Below, one piece after another: positions 12,201-18,840 of a stretch of DNA of 22,489 nt. Source of the DNA: Phoronis ovalis (lineage: Eukaryota > Phoronida > Phoronidae); NCBI GenBank assembly GCA_028565635.1, contig JAOXYB010087496.1, positions 1 to 22,489 of the forward strand. The letters run 5' to 3'. The notes under the pieces were generated by a model. The model was given only the letters and a program-made list of their open reading frames with translations. It did no database searches and had not been told where the DNA came from. Numbering within the stretch: position 1 is the first letter of the stretch; the number at the start of each line of letters is the position of its first letter. Both the position numbers and the translations under genes were made by a program.

Positions 12201-15200
12201 AAATCCAACTACAAATTTAATGGGCTCCTTACCACTGTGGGAGTTACAAAAGATATTTTCTTTTTTTTCTGAAAAAGTTTACAATTAAGATTTTAGACCA
12301 GTTATTTGTCAATAGATGAAGTACATATTCATTATTAGCAATTAGTTAAATAAAACAAAAAGTTAAATGACATACAACACAAACCTTAGAAGTGTCCTCT
12401 GTTTCTTCAGAGGGAGCAGAGCCTTGTATTTCTGCAAGGGTTGGTGTATTTTGTAGTTGTTCTGTCAAATAATTCAACAATGTGGAAACAGAGTTGACAG
12501 CTAGCACATGCATTGTATTAACTATTAAATAGTCGGCAAGGCGAATGAAGCTAAAATAAATCAAAAGCACATCAGATAACATATTGTAAATGTAATGAAA
12601 TAGTCTGGCAGTAAGAACAGTCAGTCTGCTAGAACACAAATGTGCAATTAGTTTGAGAGTGCCATATGTGAAAAAGTAAGTTCTTATTTACATGATCATA
12701 TAAAACAACTTTCCATAATTTACAAAATGAAGCAAACATGTGGAATTTGAATTTTTACTTCACCGCAAGCAGCAGTGCTCAGTGGAGCTCCCTCTCCTTT
12801 CTGTGGAGATAAGCAAATGGTGTGTAGATCATGCATACGCACAGAGCGGAGATAATTCTGAATTATAGCGTGTGCGTTTGGAAATAAATTTTAACCTTCC
12901 TTAAGTCACTTGTGCAAATGACAGTGCAAAAATTCCTTATCCAGTAACTCCTACTTTGTTGTGCTGAATGCACTGACACCCCATTAACAAATCACATCTA
13001 GTAAAAAAACTAGATTACTATTCATATATATGTATCTCACTGAATATGGAAAACCTAACTGCAGTCTAATTTACCATGTAAGCCTTTTGCAATGCGACCT
13101 CTTATTGGCTTGTTCTGTGTATGTCATCTTGTCAGGTGCTTCACCGTAGATGTCCATATCATAGTTACTCTGCATCATATAACTTGAAGCTGTACCAGGT
13201 GCACCACCATCTGGGTACATGCCGGGACTGTCTGCGCCATCATAGAAGTAATCATCGGGAGTGAAGCCAGCCTCTAAAAGTGCTGTTCTGCAAGCACTGC
13301 GAACAACTTCCTTGACCAACTCACGGAATTCAGCTAAGCGTCCAGCAACCTATAATGTCACACATACAGTATTTAAATTTTTCAATAATGTAATTCAATA
13401 TAACTTGTTTTGCTGTATAGTTGTCACTTATAAATGAAGTCCAATTTTTGTCAATTGACCTCCATTTGAGAAAGTATTTAAAAGATTATAATTTGGAAAA
13501 TTGAAAACATTAAGGTATCAGCATTGGCAAATATTACAACATGCCACATGAGAGATTTGCATCTCTTCAATGGAGCAAAAACAAAAAGCGTATAAATGCA
13601 AGGATATAACTGCATATTTATCAAGAAGATAAACTGTACCTCATTGAGCTGAGCAAACTGAGCTTCACTGAATTCACTAAGTGCGTATGTGTGTCCTTTC
13701 TCCACCTTGCACAGACCCATATCACTGATTCTGTAGCACATCTCACGCACATTAAGCAGTGCAGGGCATAAAGACTGTAATAAAAGTAATTTTTTGCCAA
13801 TTATATGTCACCAGTAACATTTCAACAAATGTTGTGTGTGTGTGTGTGTGTGTGTATATAATATTGATATTTATTTCTGTTAACACATATTACACTTCAA
13901 ATTCACAATTTTGTAATTTTGTTACATTAATTTTTTCCAAATTTCATGAAATATTAATCTGGTTACAGTAAACTGAGTAACTATAGGAGATGATACTTAC
14001 TGGATTAACAATAAACAGATTTTCTGTCAGTTGTTTCTTACATGAAGAAAATTTCTTTGTAAGGACATTCTTGCTCCACACACTGAATGCCTTCCATTTT
14101 CTGAATTTTGCAAAAACTCCAATCTGTAAAAATATACCATTATATTATATAATTATGTACACAGATTTAGCCTAGTGAAAAGAATCTTTATAAACAATAA
14201 GGAAAGGTACCAACTTCTTACTTTTACTTATGCATGTGTTGCAAATACTGAACCGGACTGAAGAAAATACCAATGGCCAGAGACAAAAAGCATTTACCTT
14301 TACAAGCTTTTTAAAGTAGTGATATTCTTGTTCCCATCTGTCTAATGGAACAAATTCAGTTTCATCGTCATTTCTCATCCTTGTTACACCTTTTAAACTG
14401 ATTGTGCAGTAATCAGCTTTGTTAATATTTTCATGAGACACCACTCTGGAGAAAAATATTAATACAAACAAAATAATTATTGGCTTCGTACAGTTATACT
14501 GACGATTCTATAAACTTTCAAATATAGTAACAGAAGTTAAATTTGTACAATGCTGAAAGGATTTCATATGTTTCTTCTCATAAACACACAACTGTACTAG
14601 CATATGAAAAATGGATTATAAACTATGGAAAAGTATAAAGTTACACAAGTTTTTTTAGTTTATTATGACCATTTACTATTTTGTAATTTTCATGTTGTCG
14701 TTCACAATGTTTGCAATAAATAATTATCTAAAAAAAAAAAATTATTTACTTTAGTCTGTAGTAATGATAATCCACTGCAGATTTGGGTACTGCATTACTG
14801 AGATATAAGAATCCAACTTTGGAATTGTTTCGAATGATATCGATGATCGTCTGAGGATCTGAGATGCCTTCTAAGTGTGCACTACCTGTTAAACAAAATT
14901 CACATTGTTTAATAAACACCACTGTTGAGCTTTAGTATATATAAACTAAAATATATTGAATATTATAAAAATCTTTTTAACCATATTTTACCCATTCAAA
15001 GTGAGCTAGACAACAGAAAGAAATAGAAGAATATATTAATAAGCATCTTTGAATATTTTTTGTATTTGCTAGAGAATTAAATTGCATGGTTATAAGATGT
15101 AGATTTTACATCAGAGCTTGGGTTTTATAGGTTTCATGCTATACAGCTTGGTGAAAAATACCAAAAAAAGCTCCCTGTTGTACAATAGCCCATTCAAACA

Positions 15201-18200
15201 GATATTTCAAAGAAATTAGAACAAATACAAAATTTGGCAGAACTGTGATTATCATTTTACAATATAGTTATGACCAATATACATAATTCTGATAGTAGTG
15301 TGGTTTAATTATCATGCTAGTTAGTATGTCAATATTTTACTAAACTGTTAAACTAACAAAATAAAACCTTTAGTACCAGCCTTAACCAATGATACAAGCC
15401 ACACATTTAATACTCACATTGTGTTCTCTTTCAAATTTAAAAATGGATGCCCACTCAAGCCACAGATGTATTCTTACAGTAATGATTTAAGTTTTGACAG
15501 CATCACACAAATAAGTTTGTGCTTGTTCTAACAATATACTTGCAACAAATGGATAATTACATATGAATAACACTATATAATTTTAATTTCACTTTCAGAT
15601 GATCTTGTTTGTCAAACTGATTGTACTGCATCTACAAAGCTATATTTATTAATTACTTACTTCTTTTGGCGAGTTTAGAGTAATCTTTGACTGGTCGTTT
15701 CCATATTTCTAACTTTTTTCTAGCTTTAAACGTTGGTTGCTCAGTAAACACAGTATCATCAAAATCTACTTAGTTAGAGGGAACAAAAAGCAATGGGTTA
15801 GTGGAATTAACAGAAGGGATATAGAAAGGATTACCACAAATTAAGTAATAGTATAGTTCTGCATCTATTCCTAATGTTGCAGGAAACACAGCAAAACAGG
15901 TTAGGGACTATTATTACAACATACTATAGTTATAAGGAAGCTTTGGATCTATATCTAATAGCACAGGGGAACAAAAACACAAAAAGCATAGTTTGTATTT
16001 TATTTAGTACAAAATATTGCTATATAATTTAAGTATGCTAAACAATGGTAAGTGGATATTGTCAGCTTGTCGTCACTGTAATGGTGTCGGCACAGAAACA
16101 GTTATGTAACACTTAACAAAAAATGCTTTTACGGGCATCTAGTATTAAAGCATATTTAGTAAAGCTTAAATTGTTTACATTGTTTCCTGAGAGTTACATG
16201 CAACAACTTGTATGGTGAATAAAGTGCACTGTGTGTTTGTGTAAAAGGGAAATATGTCACATAACATGAAAACACCCTTACACTTTGTCACAAAAATTGA
16301 CTCTTTTTGAGCCATGGTATTTATATATAAGTAGGATAAATAATGATTTTAAAAACATATGCTGCTGGGCAAAAAGTGAAAAACAGGAACGGTATAAAAA
16401 AGTGTACCAACCTTCTTTATTGGGAATAGAAAGAGCTCTGTCAGCTAGACAACAGAAAGAAATAGAAGAACAATATACATCGCAAGCTATAATATATGAC
16501 AGCATTAAAGGAGAGATAAGAGTTAAGAGAACAGATTCTACATCCTATTCAATGATTCACAGAATTGGTCATCTTTTGGGCCATACAAGCCAGAAAAATA
16601 TTTTGTGCAAGTAATTCATATAACACTGGACAGGAATAGTGCATATATCTGCAACATGCTTGAAAAGGAAAGTAATAAACATTCAAGAATAAATATGACA
16701 ACAAAAAAGATTACTTTATCAGATGTTGAGTGCTAGATTGTAGTGAAATCTCCAAGTGTACATAAGTCATAGAAAGTACCAGGAACTGATTTGCTATTGT
16801 TTGACTAGGATATATAAAATCATTATATAAATCCTTGTACATGATAAAATCAAATTGTATGTACTAGATTGGAAAATTTATTTAGATGAAGCATTACATA
16901 ATCAATAAGAAAGAAATATCAGCAATAATATATTTACTTTCATTTGCAAATCTTCTGATACCTTTTGCAGGGGAAGGATCATAGTTTGAAACAAGTGGTA
17001 TCAAAACAGGGCCTTTAACCTGGATGGCACAACCTGGAAGATTTAATTGTAACAGGATAGAAACTGAAATATGAGCTAAATAAAACAGAAAAAAACAAAC
17101 AAGAAAATAATAATACCAAAGGAAGAGTCAAAAATAGAAACAAAAAAGAATAGAAAGAAACATGTGTATAGTAAAGTTTGTGTTTTTACTTTCACATTCA
17201 TGTTTCCTATGTACTAAGGTAGGCAGCCTTCTTGTGCCTGTCTGTAGGTGGGGGTGATATGTAAATGATAATTCTGTTATGGGAACTGGCTTCAGCTGTC
17301 CTACAAGTAATTAAGTGCGGTACTAATGCTTAGGGAAGTGCAGTTGCTAGGTGAATGAGCAATATTCTGACAACAAAGAGTAGAAAGAAGCATAAGAATA
17401 TAGAATCAGTTCCAAAATAATTGGGTCTTTAAAATAATAATATTTAAATTTTCAACTTTTCTGTTCAAAGGACGATATTTAAAAATTCTGATGAATGGGA
17501 ACTAACATAAACAGCCTTTTCTATTTGGGCACTGATTCTAGGTTAAGAATGTGCTATTCAAGCAAGTTGCACACTCAGAGATGCAAAAATTCCTATAGAC
17601 AAACCTTATAGTAACATAACTTACCACTAACACTAGTTACTTTTGGCATTGTATGAGCTCTTGTGTGTTTACTAGCTGTTCTGGGTTCCTTAGGTGGAGT
17701 TGGGGATTTTGGTAAAGCCACACCGCCATTCAAACTCTCCTACAATAAACGGTGTAACAAAAACATGAAATTTGTTTACAATGTACAGTACATTTTTTTA
17801 TTTCTGGTAAATTATAACAAGAGGTTAAAATTATTAATGGTCAAATGAAATAGAATAAGCTTAATTTGTCCTCATGTTACATTATTTAGCAAGAAATAAT
17901 TTACTGCCTTCTCATTTTATATAACTATTCAAATGATGTATCACTTGATTTTTACAACAGGTTTGGAAATCGTATCTTTTACCGAATCAAGAATTTTACC
18001 AATAATCAAATATACCAATATCACGCTACTTCATAAATGATAAATTTTAAATAACAATTATACTTGTTTAGCCCTGAGATCTTCTGGTAAGTCAGGTAAG
18101 GGTGAACCTCCCGAAGATGGAGGTCTTTCAAGAGGTTCAACAGAACCTGTTCGTTTCATTTTTTTTGGAGGCTCATCATGTTTGAGTGTACCACTCTGTT

Positions 18201-18840
18201 CTAATTCTTCCCTGGCTGTTTTCTGAATATAAGTTGGGTCATTGACCTCTTGGTATCTTTTGAGAGCAGGCTATATAGCAAAAAGGAAAACAGGATATTT
18301 AGAAATTAGTAATTAAAGTCAAACAGCTGTTCAGATTGTTAAAATTTTGCTTCAGCAATACCATTTTATAAAGCACATTTAAATAAAGAAATAACATGTT
18401 AAACTAGTTTAGACAATAGACATACAACTTGTTTTGTTTGATACATAATAGGAATATTTAAGTTGTTAGAAGCAATGTCATATTATTTGTACCATGTTGC
18501 ATGTAGTATGACAAAACACAAATTTTAAAGTTTGTATGTTAATATGATCATTTAAATAAAATCTACCAGTTATCTTTCTGTGTATACTGTAAAACTGAGT
18601 TAAACAGCTGCTTACCAGTGGCTCTAGTTTTGTTGTACTTGGTATATTAGCTTTCCTAAGCTGTGCATTGGTTGGCCTCTTGATTCTGAGAGCATTTGTG
18701 TTGATAGGTGTTTGCTGCGGGGCATAGGAATAAAGCCTTGCTTTCAGTTTATTTTCATCCACTGCAGCAAGAGGATTGCCATTGGCCTGTCCATTCATCT
18801 GTCCATTTATTCTGTTAGGAGACAAGTGTCCCGACGCCAT
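76..18840 (-). CDS. DNAH6: Axonemal dynein heavy chain 6, 5' half of gene (34 exons, 3' end outside window)
   Basis: DNAH6 is an ATP-driven motor heavy chain of the single-headed inner dynein arms of motile cilia and flagella. Thirty-four exons join into 1862 codons without a stop. Approximate layout: residues 1-250 divergent N-terminal segment; 251-980 conserved tail; about 980-1535 end of the tail plus the linker; AAA1 from about 1540, with Walker A GPAGTGKT at 1570-1577, Walker B CCFDEF at 1619-1624 and sensor motif TMNPGYAGR at 1671-1679; AAA2 begins near 1795, with GPTGGGKT at 1851-1858. From memory of the family, stretches such as [33 protein letters not shown] and [20 protein letters not shown] match DNAH6 better than DNAH1, 3, 7 or 12. 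The full protein is usually about 4150 residues, so roughly 2300 are missing to the left. The start is supported by a stop in frame nine codons upstream. Exon borders were read by eye and not checked against transcripts. Confidence 0.95.
577..848 (-). CDS. DNAH6: DNAH6 exon 33, end of AAA1 (residues 1701-1791)
   Basis: The exon encodes [20 protein letters not shown], the [20 protein letters not shown] segment, [11 protein letters not shown] and [20 protein letters not shown]. This is the AAA1 small subdomain leading into AAA2, very close to the family. The acceptor is TTTACAG and the donor CAG|GTAAGA, phase 0. Confidence 0.97.
1385..1538 (-). CDS. DNAH6: DNAH6 exon 32, AAA1 sensor region (residues 1650-1701)
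   Basis: The exon encodes [20 protein letters not shown] followed by [20 protein letters not shown]. Asn1673 of TMNPGYAGR is the sensor-type residue. It ends in phase 1 (TATC|GTGAGT), and the split codon joins exon 33 to give Arg where I recall Ala in the human protein. Confidence 0.96.
2206..2343 (-). CDS. DNAH6: DNAH6 exon 31, AAA1 Walker B (residues 1604-1649)
   Basis: The exon encodes [20 protein letters not shown], then [15 protein letters not shown]. Walker B is CCFDEF, with Asp1622 coordinating Mg and Glu1623 catalytic. The [15 protein letters not shown] wording is characteristic of DNAH6. The phase is 0 at both ends (46 codons), with donor AAG|GTTTGT. Confidence 0.97.
2679..2840 (-). 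CDS. DNAH6: DNAH6 exon 30, AAA1 Walker A (residues 1550-1603)
   Basis: The exon encodes [20 protein letters not shown] followed by the AAA1 P-loop GPAGTGKT (residues 1570-1577, bases 2757-2780, nucleotide-binding Lys1576). [11 protein letters not shown] and [13 protein letters not shown] follow. AAA1 is the main ATP-hydrolysing site of dynein, and all key residues are present. The phase is 0, 54 codons. Confidence 0.97.
3092..3247 (-). CDS. DNAH6: DNAH6 exon 29 (residues 1498-1549)
   Basis: The exon encodes [20 protein letters not shown] and [18 protein letters not shown], the classic dynein entry into AAA1 (F-W--QLRYYW and [14 protein letters not shown]). The phase is 0 at both ends (52 codons). 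The donor is ACT|GTAAGT. Confidence 0.96.
3462..3587 (-). CDS. DNAH6: DNAH6 exon 28 (residues 1456-1497)
   Basis: The exon encodes [20 protein letters not shown] and [12 protein letters not shown], the conserved segment before the linker-AAA1 junction. The phase is 0 at both ends (42 codons). The acceptor is TTTGCAG and the donor CAG|GTAATT. Confidence 0.95.
3872..4129 (-). CDS. DNAH6: DNAH6 exon 27 (residues 1370-1455)
   Basis: The exon encodes [20 protein letters not shown], then ILTVSQ-type residues ([15 protein letters not shown]) and EFEKKNFS, in the linker region. The phase is 0 at both ends (86 codons). The donor is TCT|GTAAGT. Confidence 0.94.
4559..4641 (-). CDS. DNAH6: DNAH6 exon 26 (residues 1342-1369)
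   Basis: The exon starts with two bases that complete a Glu codon. It then encodes [20 protein letters not shown] and EKVSLGK, matching [20 protein letters not shown] in the family. The acceptor is TTTACAG and the donor AAG|GTAAAG, phase 0. Confidence 0.93.
5120..5121 (-). other. Non-canonical GC 5' splice site of intron 25
   Basis: Reading the minus strand, exon 25 ends GCAG and the intron opens GCAAAT, with the acceptor TTTACAG at the far end. GC-AG introns are a known minor class spliced by the U2 spliceosome, usually with a strong AG before the cut, as seen here. Confidence 0.82.
5122..5282 (-). CDS. DNAH6: DNAH6 exon 25 with GC splice donor (residues 1288-1342)
   Basis: The exon encodes [20 protein letters not shown] and [15 protein letters not shown] of the linker, then a variable [10 protein letters not shown] stretch. 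The donor is GCAG|GCAAAT (GC at 5120-5121) instead of GT, phase 1. A GT alternative inside the exon keeps the frame but would remove the conserved EGK and nearby residues, so the GC site is preferred. Confidence 0.9.
5740..6017 (-). CDS. DNAH6: DNAH6 exon 24 (residues 1196-1288)
   Basis: This is one of the two longest exons. It encodes [20 protein letters not shown], the [20 protein letters not shown] segment and ESKRVIFP in the linker. It is close to the family consensus and is one of the strongest anchors for the DNAH6 assignment. It ends in phase 2 with CCAAG|GTATGA, and the split Arg codon is completed by exon 25. Confidence 0.96.
6468..6680 (-). CDS. DNAH6: DNAH6 exon 23 (residues 1125-1195)
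   Basis: The exon encodes [40 protein letters not shown] and [11 protein letters not shown], part of the linker region before the motor ring. The [16 protein letters not shown] stretch is nearly identical to family members. The donor is TTG|GTAAGT, phase 0 (71 codons). Confidence 0.95.
6991..7200 (-). CDS. DNAH6: DNAH6 exon 22 (residues 1055-1124)
   Basis: The exon encodes [20 protein letters not shown] and later [20 protein letters not shown]. These are the dynein LRNP-L--RHW motif and the DNAH6 [17 protein letters not shown] segment. It is phase 0 at both ends (70 codons), with donor AAG|GTTTGT. Confidence 0.94.
7582..7725 (-). CDS. DNAH6: DNAH6 exon 21 (residues 1007-1054)
   Basis: The exon encodes [30 protein letters not shown] and MKEK, within the DHC_N2-type region. 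The family has [20 protein letters not shown]. It is phase 0 at both ends (48 codons), with acceptor TTACAG and donor AAG|GTAGGC. Confidence 0.94.
8286..8528 (-). CDS. DNAH6: DNAH6 exon 20 (residues 926-1006)
   Basis: The exon encodes [40 protein letters not shown] and [10 protein letters not shown], at the start of the DHC_N2-type tail region. It corresponds to the family's [17 protein letters not shown] and LKLKQLLWDS. The donor is GAT|GTGAGT and the phase is 0. Confidence 0.94.
8781..8930 (-). CDS. DNAH6: DNAH6 exon 19 (residues 876-925)
   Basis: The exon encodes [32 protein letters not shown] and KEIKQEAQ, a charged helical segment matching the family's VRNAIDKSVGDRESSIKQFC stretch. It is phase 0 at both ends (50 codons), with acceptor GTTCCAG and donor CAG|GTAAAA. 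Confidence 0.92.
8980..8998. repeat. 19-bp perfect palindrome in intron 18
   Basis: Arms ATACCGATA and TATCGGTAT surround one central A. This could be chance or a remnant of a transposon end. Confidence 0.8.
9116..9217 (-). CDS. DNAH6: DNAH6 exon 18 (residues 842-875)
   Basis: The exon encodes [20 protein letters not shown], which matches the [18 protein letters not shown] segment of DNAH6. It is phase 0 at both ends (34 codons), with acceptor TTTTTAAG and donor CAG|GTATAA. Confidence 0.93.
9501..9653 (-). CDS. DNAH6: DNAH6 exon 17 (residues 791-841)
   Basis: The exon encodes [20 protein letters not shown] and [12 protein letters not shown], matching the family's VLNFMLPRQSKKKVDAIIFE and [10 protein letters not shown]. 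The donor is GAGAGG|GTAAAG, phase 0, 51 codons. Confidence 0.93.
9871..10022 (-). CDS. DNAH6: DNAH6 exon 16 (residues 740-790)
   Basis: The exon encodes [28 protein letters not shown] and [10 protein letters not shown], all typical of the DNAH6 tail (EKYHKQ, VGLLLIDTRLL, LIPSPLRCLE). The frame joins directly to exon 15, so no coding exon is needed in the 666-bp intron between them. The donor is GAT|GTAAGT. Confidence 0.93.
10023..10688 (-). other. DNAH6 intron 15 (666 bp)
   Basis: Exons 15 and 16 join in frame and match the family directly, so this is pure intron. A hydrophobic minus-strand open frame at 10198-10395 is chance coding in T-rich sequence. Confidence 0.8.
10689..10809 (-). CDS. 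DNAH6: DNAH6 exon 15 (residues 700-740)
   Basis: The exon encodes [20 protein letters not shown] and FYKENEST, aligned with the family's IQAAFESARIYAATFEKF and FFKENESLD. The donor is CATG|GTAAAT, phase 1. The single G is completed by AT from exon 16, giving Asp. Confidence 0.91.
11097..11205 (-). CDS. DNAH6: DNAH6 exon 14 (residues 663-699)
   Basis: The exon encodes [20 protein letters not shown], equivalent to INNKLEGKTCGTGPSLAAVF in the family. The donor is AAGG|GTAAGT, phase 0. A one-base-earlier GT-like choice is excluded by frame. Confidence 0.92.
11643..11860 (-). CDS. DNAH6: DNAH6 exon 13 (residues 591-663)
   Basis: The exon starts with an acidic, Pro-containing stretch ([20 protein letters not shown]). 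It then encodes [11 protein letters not shown], which matches the DNAH6 motif NLVPDSYFDAFTS. It ends in phase 2 with ACAAG|GTATGC. Any open reading frame read here in another frame is a shadow. Confidence 0.92.
11930..11979. repeat. Imperfect hairpin in intron 12
   Basis: The right arm TCCCACTGTGACA pairs over 13 bases with the left arm TGTCACA plus GTGGGA, which is interrupted by nine extra bases. The loop is 15 bases. No RNA family is recognised. Confidence 0.7.
12233..12268 (-). CDS. DNAH6: DNAH6 exon 12, 36-nt lysine-rich microexon (residues 579-590)
   Basis: Twelve codons ([12 protein letters not shown]) lie between a TTTTTCAG acceptor and a GTG|GTAAGG donor, phase 0 at both ends. Because the length is a multiple of three and both borders are phase 0, skipping it would leave the frame intact. 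It is supported only by splice signals and frame. It sits in a variable linker between two conserved tail blocks. Confidence 0.68.
12385..12550 (-). CDS. DNAH6: DNAH6 exon 11 (residues 523-578)
   Basis: The exon encodes [20 protein letters not shown], which matches the DNAH6 segment FIRLNDYLIENTMHILTVNA. It ends in an acidic stretch ([11 protein letters not shown]). The donor is AAG|GTTTGT, phase 0, and the microexon or exon 13 follows. Confidence 0.92.
12551..13074 (-). other. DNAH6 intron 10 (524 bp) with a less AT-rich patch
   Basis: Positions 12760-12880 are less AT-rich than the surroundings and end in a two-part inverted repeat (12837-12877). I recognise no RNA family. The rest is plain AT-rich intron. 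Confidence 0.6.
12837..12877. repeat. Two-step inverted repeat in intron 10
   Basis: Outer arms ACGCACA and TGTGCGT (7 bp) enclose inner arms ATAATTC and GAATTAT (7 bp), separated by an uneven internal loop. The surrounding 100 bases are less AT-rich than the intron average. Confidence 0.65.
13075..13349 (-). CDS. DNAH6: DNAH6 exon 10 (residues 432-523)
   Basis: The exon opens with [19 protein letters not shown] and ends with [17 protein letters not shown], both conserved in the DNAH6 tail. Between them is a Gly-, Asp-, Tyr- and Met-rich stretch (about residues 463-500, with [15 protein letters not shown]) that looks like a lineage-specific loop. It ends in phase 2 with TG|GTAAAT, and the split Cys codon is completed by exon 11. 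Confidence 0.92.
13640..13774 (-). CDS. DNAH6: DNAH6 exon 9 (residues 387-431)
   Basis: The exon encodes [19 protein letters not shown] and [13 protein letters not shown], equivalent to the family's PALLKINELCYHLSFMGLC and HTYTLQEF segments. It is phase 0 at both ends (45 codons), with acceptor TTACAG and donor GAG|GTACAG. Confidence 0.93.
13833..13855 (+). repeat. (TG)n microsatellite in intron 8
   Basis: There are 11.5 uninterrupted TG units, followed by TATATA. This is a simple-sequence repeat inside the intron between exons 8 and 9 and is probably length-polymorphic. Confidence 0.95.
14001..14123 (-). CDS. DNAH6: DNAH6 exon 8 (residues 346-386)
   Basis: The exon encodes [10 protein letters not shown] followed by a basic stretch and [18 protein letters not shown] and NLFIVNP are DNAH6 tail signatures. 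The exon is phase 0 at both ends (41 codons), with acceptor TTTACAG and donor CCA|GTAAGT. Confidence 0.93.
14298..14445 (-). CDS. DNAH6: DNAH6 exon 7 (residues 296-345)
   Basis: This exon encodes [16 protein letters not shown] and later [15 protein letters not shown], both close to the tail of known DNAH6 proteins (VSYENIN, YTIS, EIDRWEQEY). It starts with one base completing a Lys codon and ends in phase 0. The donor is AAG|GTAAAT. Confidence 0.92.
14750..14885 (-). CDS. DNAH6: DNAH6 exon 6 (residues 251-296)
   Basis: Clear DNAH6 conservation begins here. [20 protein letters not shown] followed by AVP corresponds to the family's DP-QIIKIIREN---GFLY segment, and YYRLK leads into exon 7. The donor is CTAAA|GTAAAT, phase 2. 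A run of 12 A on the plus strand (14730-14741) lies just inside the following intron. Confidence 0.88.
14886..15660 (-). other. DNAH6 intron 5 (775 bp)
   Basis: This is AT-rich intron sequence. It contains the first copy of the 28-bp direct repeat (15004-15031). Nothing else is recognisable. Confidence 0.75.
15004..15031 (+). repeat. 28-bp direct repeat, copy 1 (intron 5)
   Basis: The segment starts AGCTAGACAACAGAAAG and is identical over 28 bases to 16443-16470. Flanks diverge on both sides, with only a partly alignable tail. Confidence 0.85.
15661..15768 (-). CDS. DNAH6: DNAH6 exon 5 (residues 215-251)
   Basis: The exon encodes an acidic start ([14 protein letters not shown]) followed by a basic stretch ([18 protein letters not shown]). 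The acceptor with AG at 15769-15770 is needed because the next possible AG, three bases later, opens a frame with an early stop. The donor is AAAAGAA|GTAAGT, phase 1. Conservation is weak. Confidence 0.8.
15769..16937 (-). other. DNAH6 intron 4, longest intron (1169 bp)
   Basis: The intron is AT-rich with no exon needed to keep frame. A plus-strand open frame of 109 codons (16285-16614) lies inside it. It has no recognised domain, and its length is compatible with chance at this base composition. A 28-bp segment at 16443-16470 repeats one at 15004-15031 in the neighbouring intron. Confidence 0.75.
16443..16470 (+). repeat. 28-bp direct repeat, copy 2 (intron 4)
   Basis: This is an identical match to 15004-15031, about 1.44 kb away in the adjacent intron. 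A short dispersed-element remnant or a local duplication would both fit. Confidence 0.85.
16938..17033 (-). CDS. DNAH6: DNAH6 exon 4 (residues 183-215)
   Basis: The exon encodes [19 protein letters not shown] and then a basic stretch ending near RRFANE. It starts with two bases completing a Gly codon and ends in phase 1. The acceptor is CTTCCAG and the donor GAAA|GTAAAT. It is called on open frame and splice fit; I see no clear match to a known domain. Confidence 0.78.
17625..17739 (-). CDS. DNAH6: DNAH6 exon 3 (residues 145-183)
   Basis: This is a short low-conservation exon encoding a Pro-, Lys- and Thr-rich stretch ([18 protein letters not shown]), probably disordered. The acceptor is TTGTAG and the donor is GTG|GTAAG. 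It leaves one base (G) to complete codon 183 with exon 4. Support comes from an open frame, good splice signals and phase fit, not from homology. Confidence 0.78.
18064..18270 (-). CDS. DNAH6: DNAH6 exon 2 (residues 76-144)
   Basis: This exon begins PALKRYQEV and continues into a charged, Pro- and Ser-rich region. PPKKMKR (residues 109-115) resembles a basic nuclear-localisation-type cluster, but a function in a dynein tail is doubtful. The acceptor is TATAG and the donor CAA|GTATAA, both phase 0. After the first dozen residues I see little family conservation. Confidence 0.83.
18616..18840 (-). CDS. DNAH6: DNAH6 exon 1 (start codon, residues 1-75)
   Basis: The exon opens with [10 protein letters not shown] and is rich in Asn, Gln and Gly ([11 protein letters not shown]), which suggests a disordered N-terminus. 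It ends with KLEPL, and exon 2 continues with P-ALK-YQ. The joined KLEPLP motif is also near the N-terminus of vertebrate DNAH6, which supports both exons and the splice. The upstream frame has a TAA at 18868-18870. The donor is CTG|GTAAG, phase 0. Confidence 0.87.

Larger units (their letters stand above)
17034..18615 (-). other. DNAH6 introns 1-3 (345, 324 and 591 bp)
   Basis: These AT-rich introns surround exons 2 (18064-18270) and 3 (17625-17739). Intron 3 has a purine-rich stretch near 17080-17160 made of GAAA-, CAAA- and AGAAA-type words. No coding sequence is needed or seen. Confidence 0.7.

Noticed and set aside
16285-16614. Plus-strand open frame of 109 codons inside intron 4
   Set aside because: No recognisable domain, no splice or promoter context, and about one such frame is expected by chance in a window of this size and AT content.
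76-18840. Apparent frameshifts between dynein fragments lying in different frames
   Set aside because: All frame changes coincide with intron borders having consistent phases, and the joined exons give an unbroken 1862-codon frame. There is no sign of a pseudogene.
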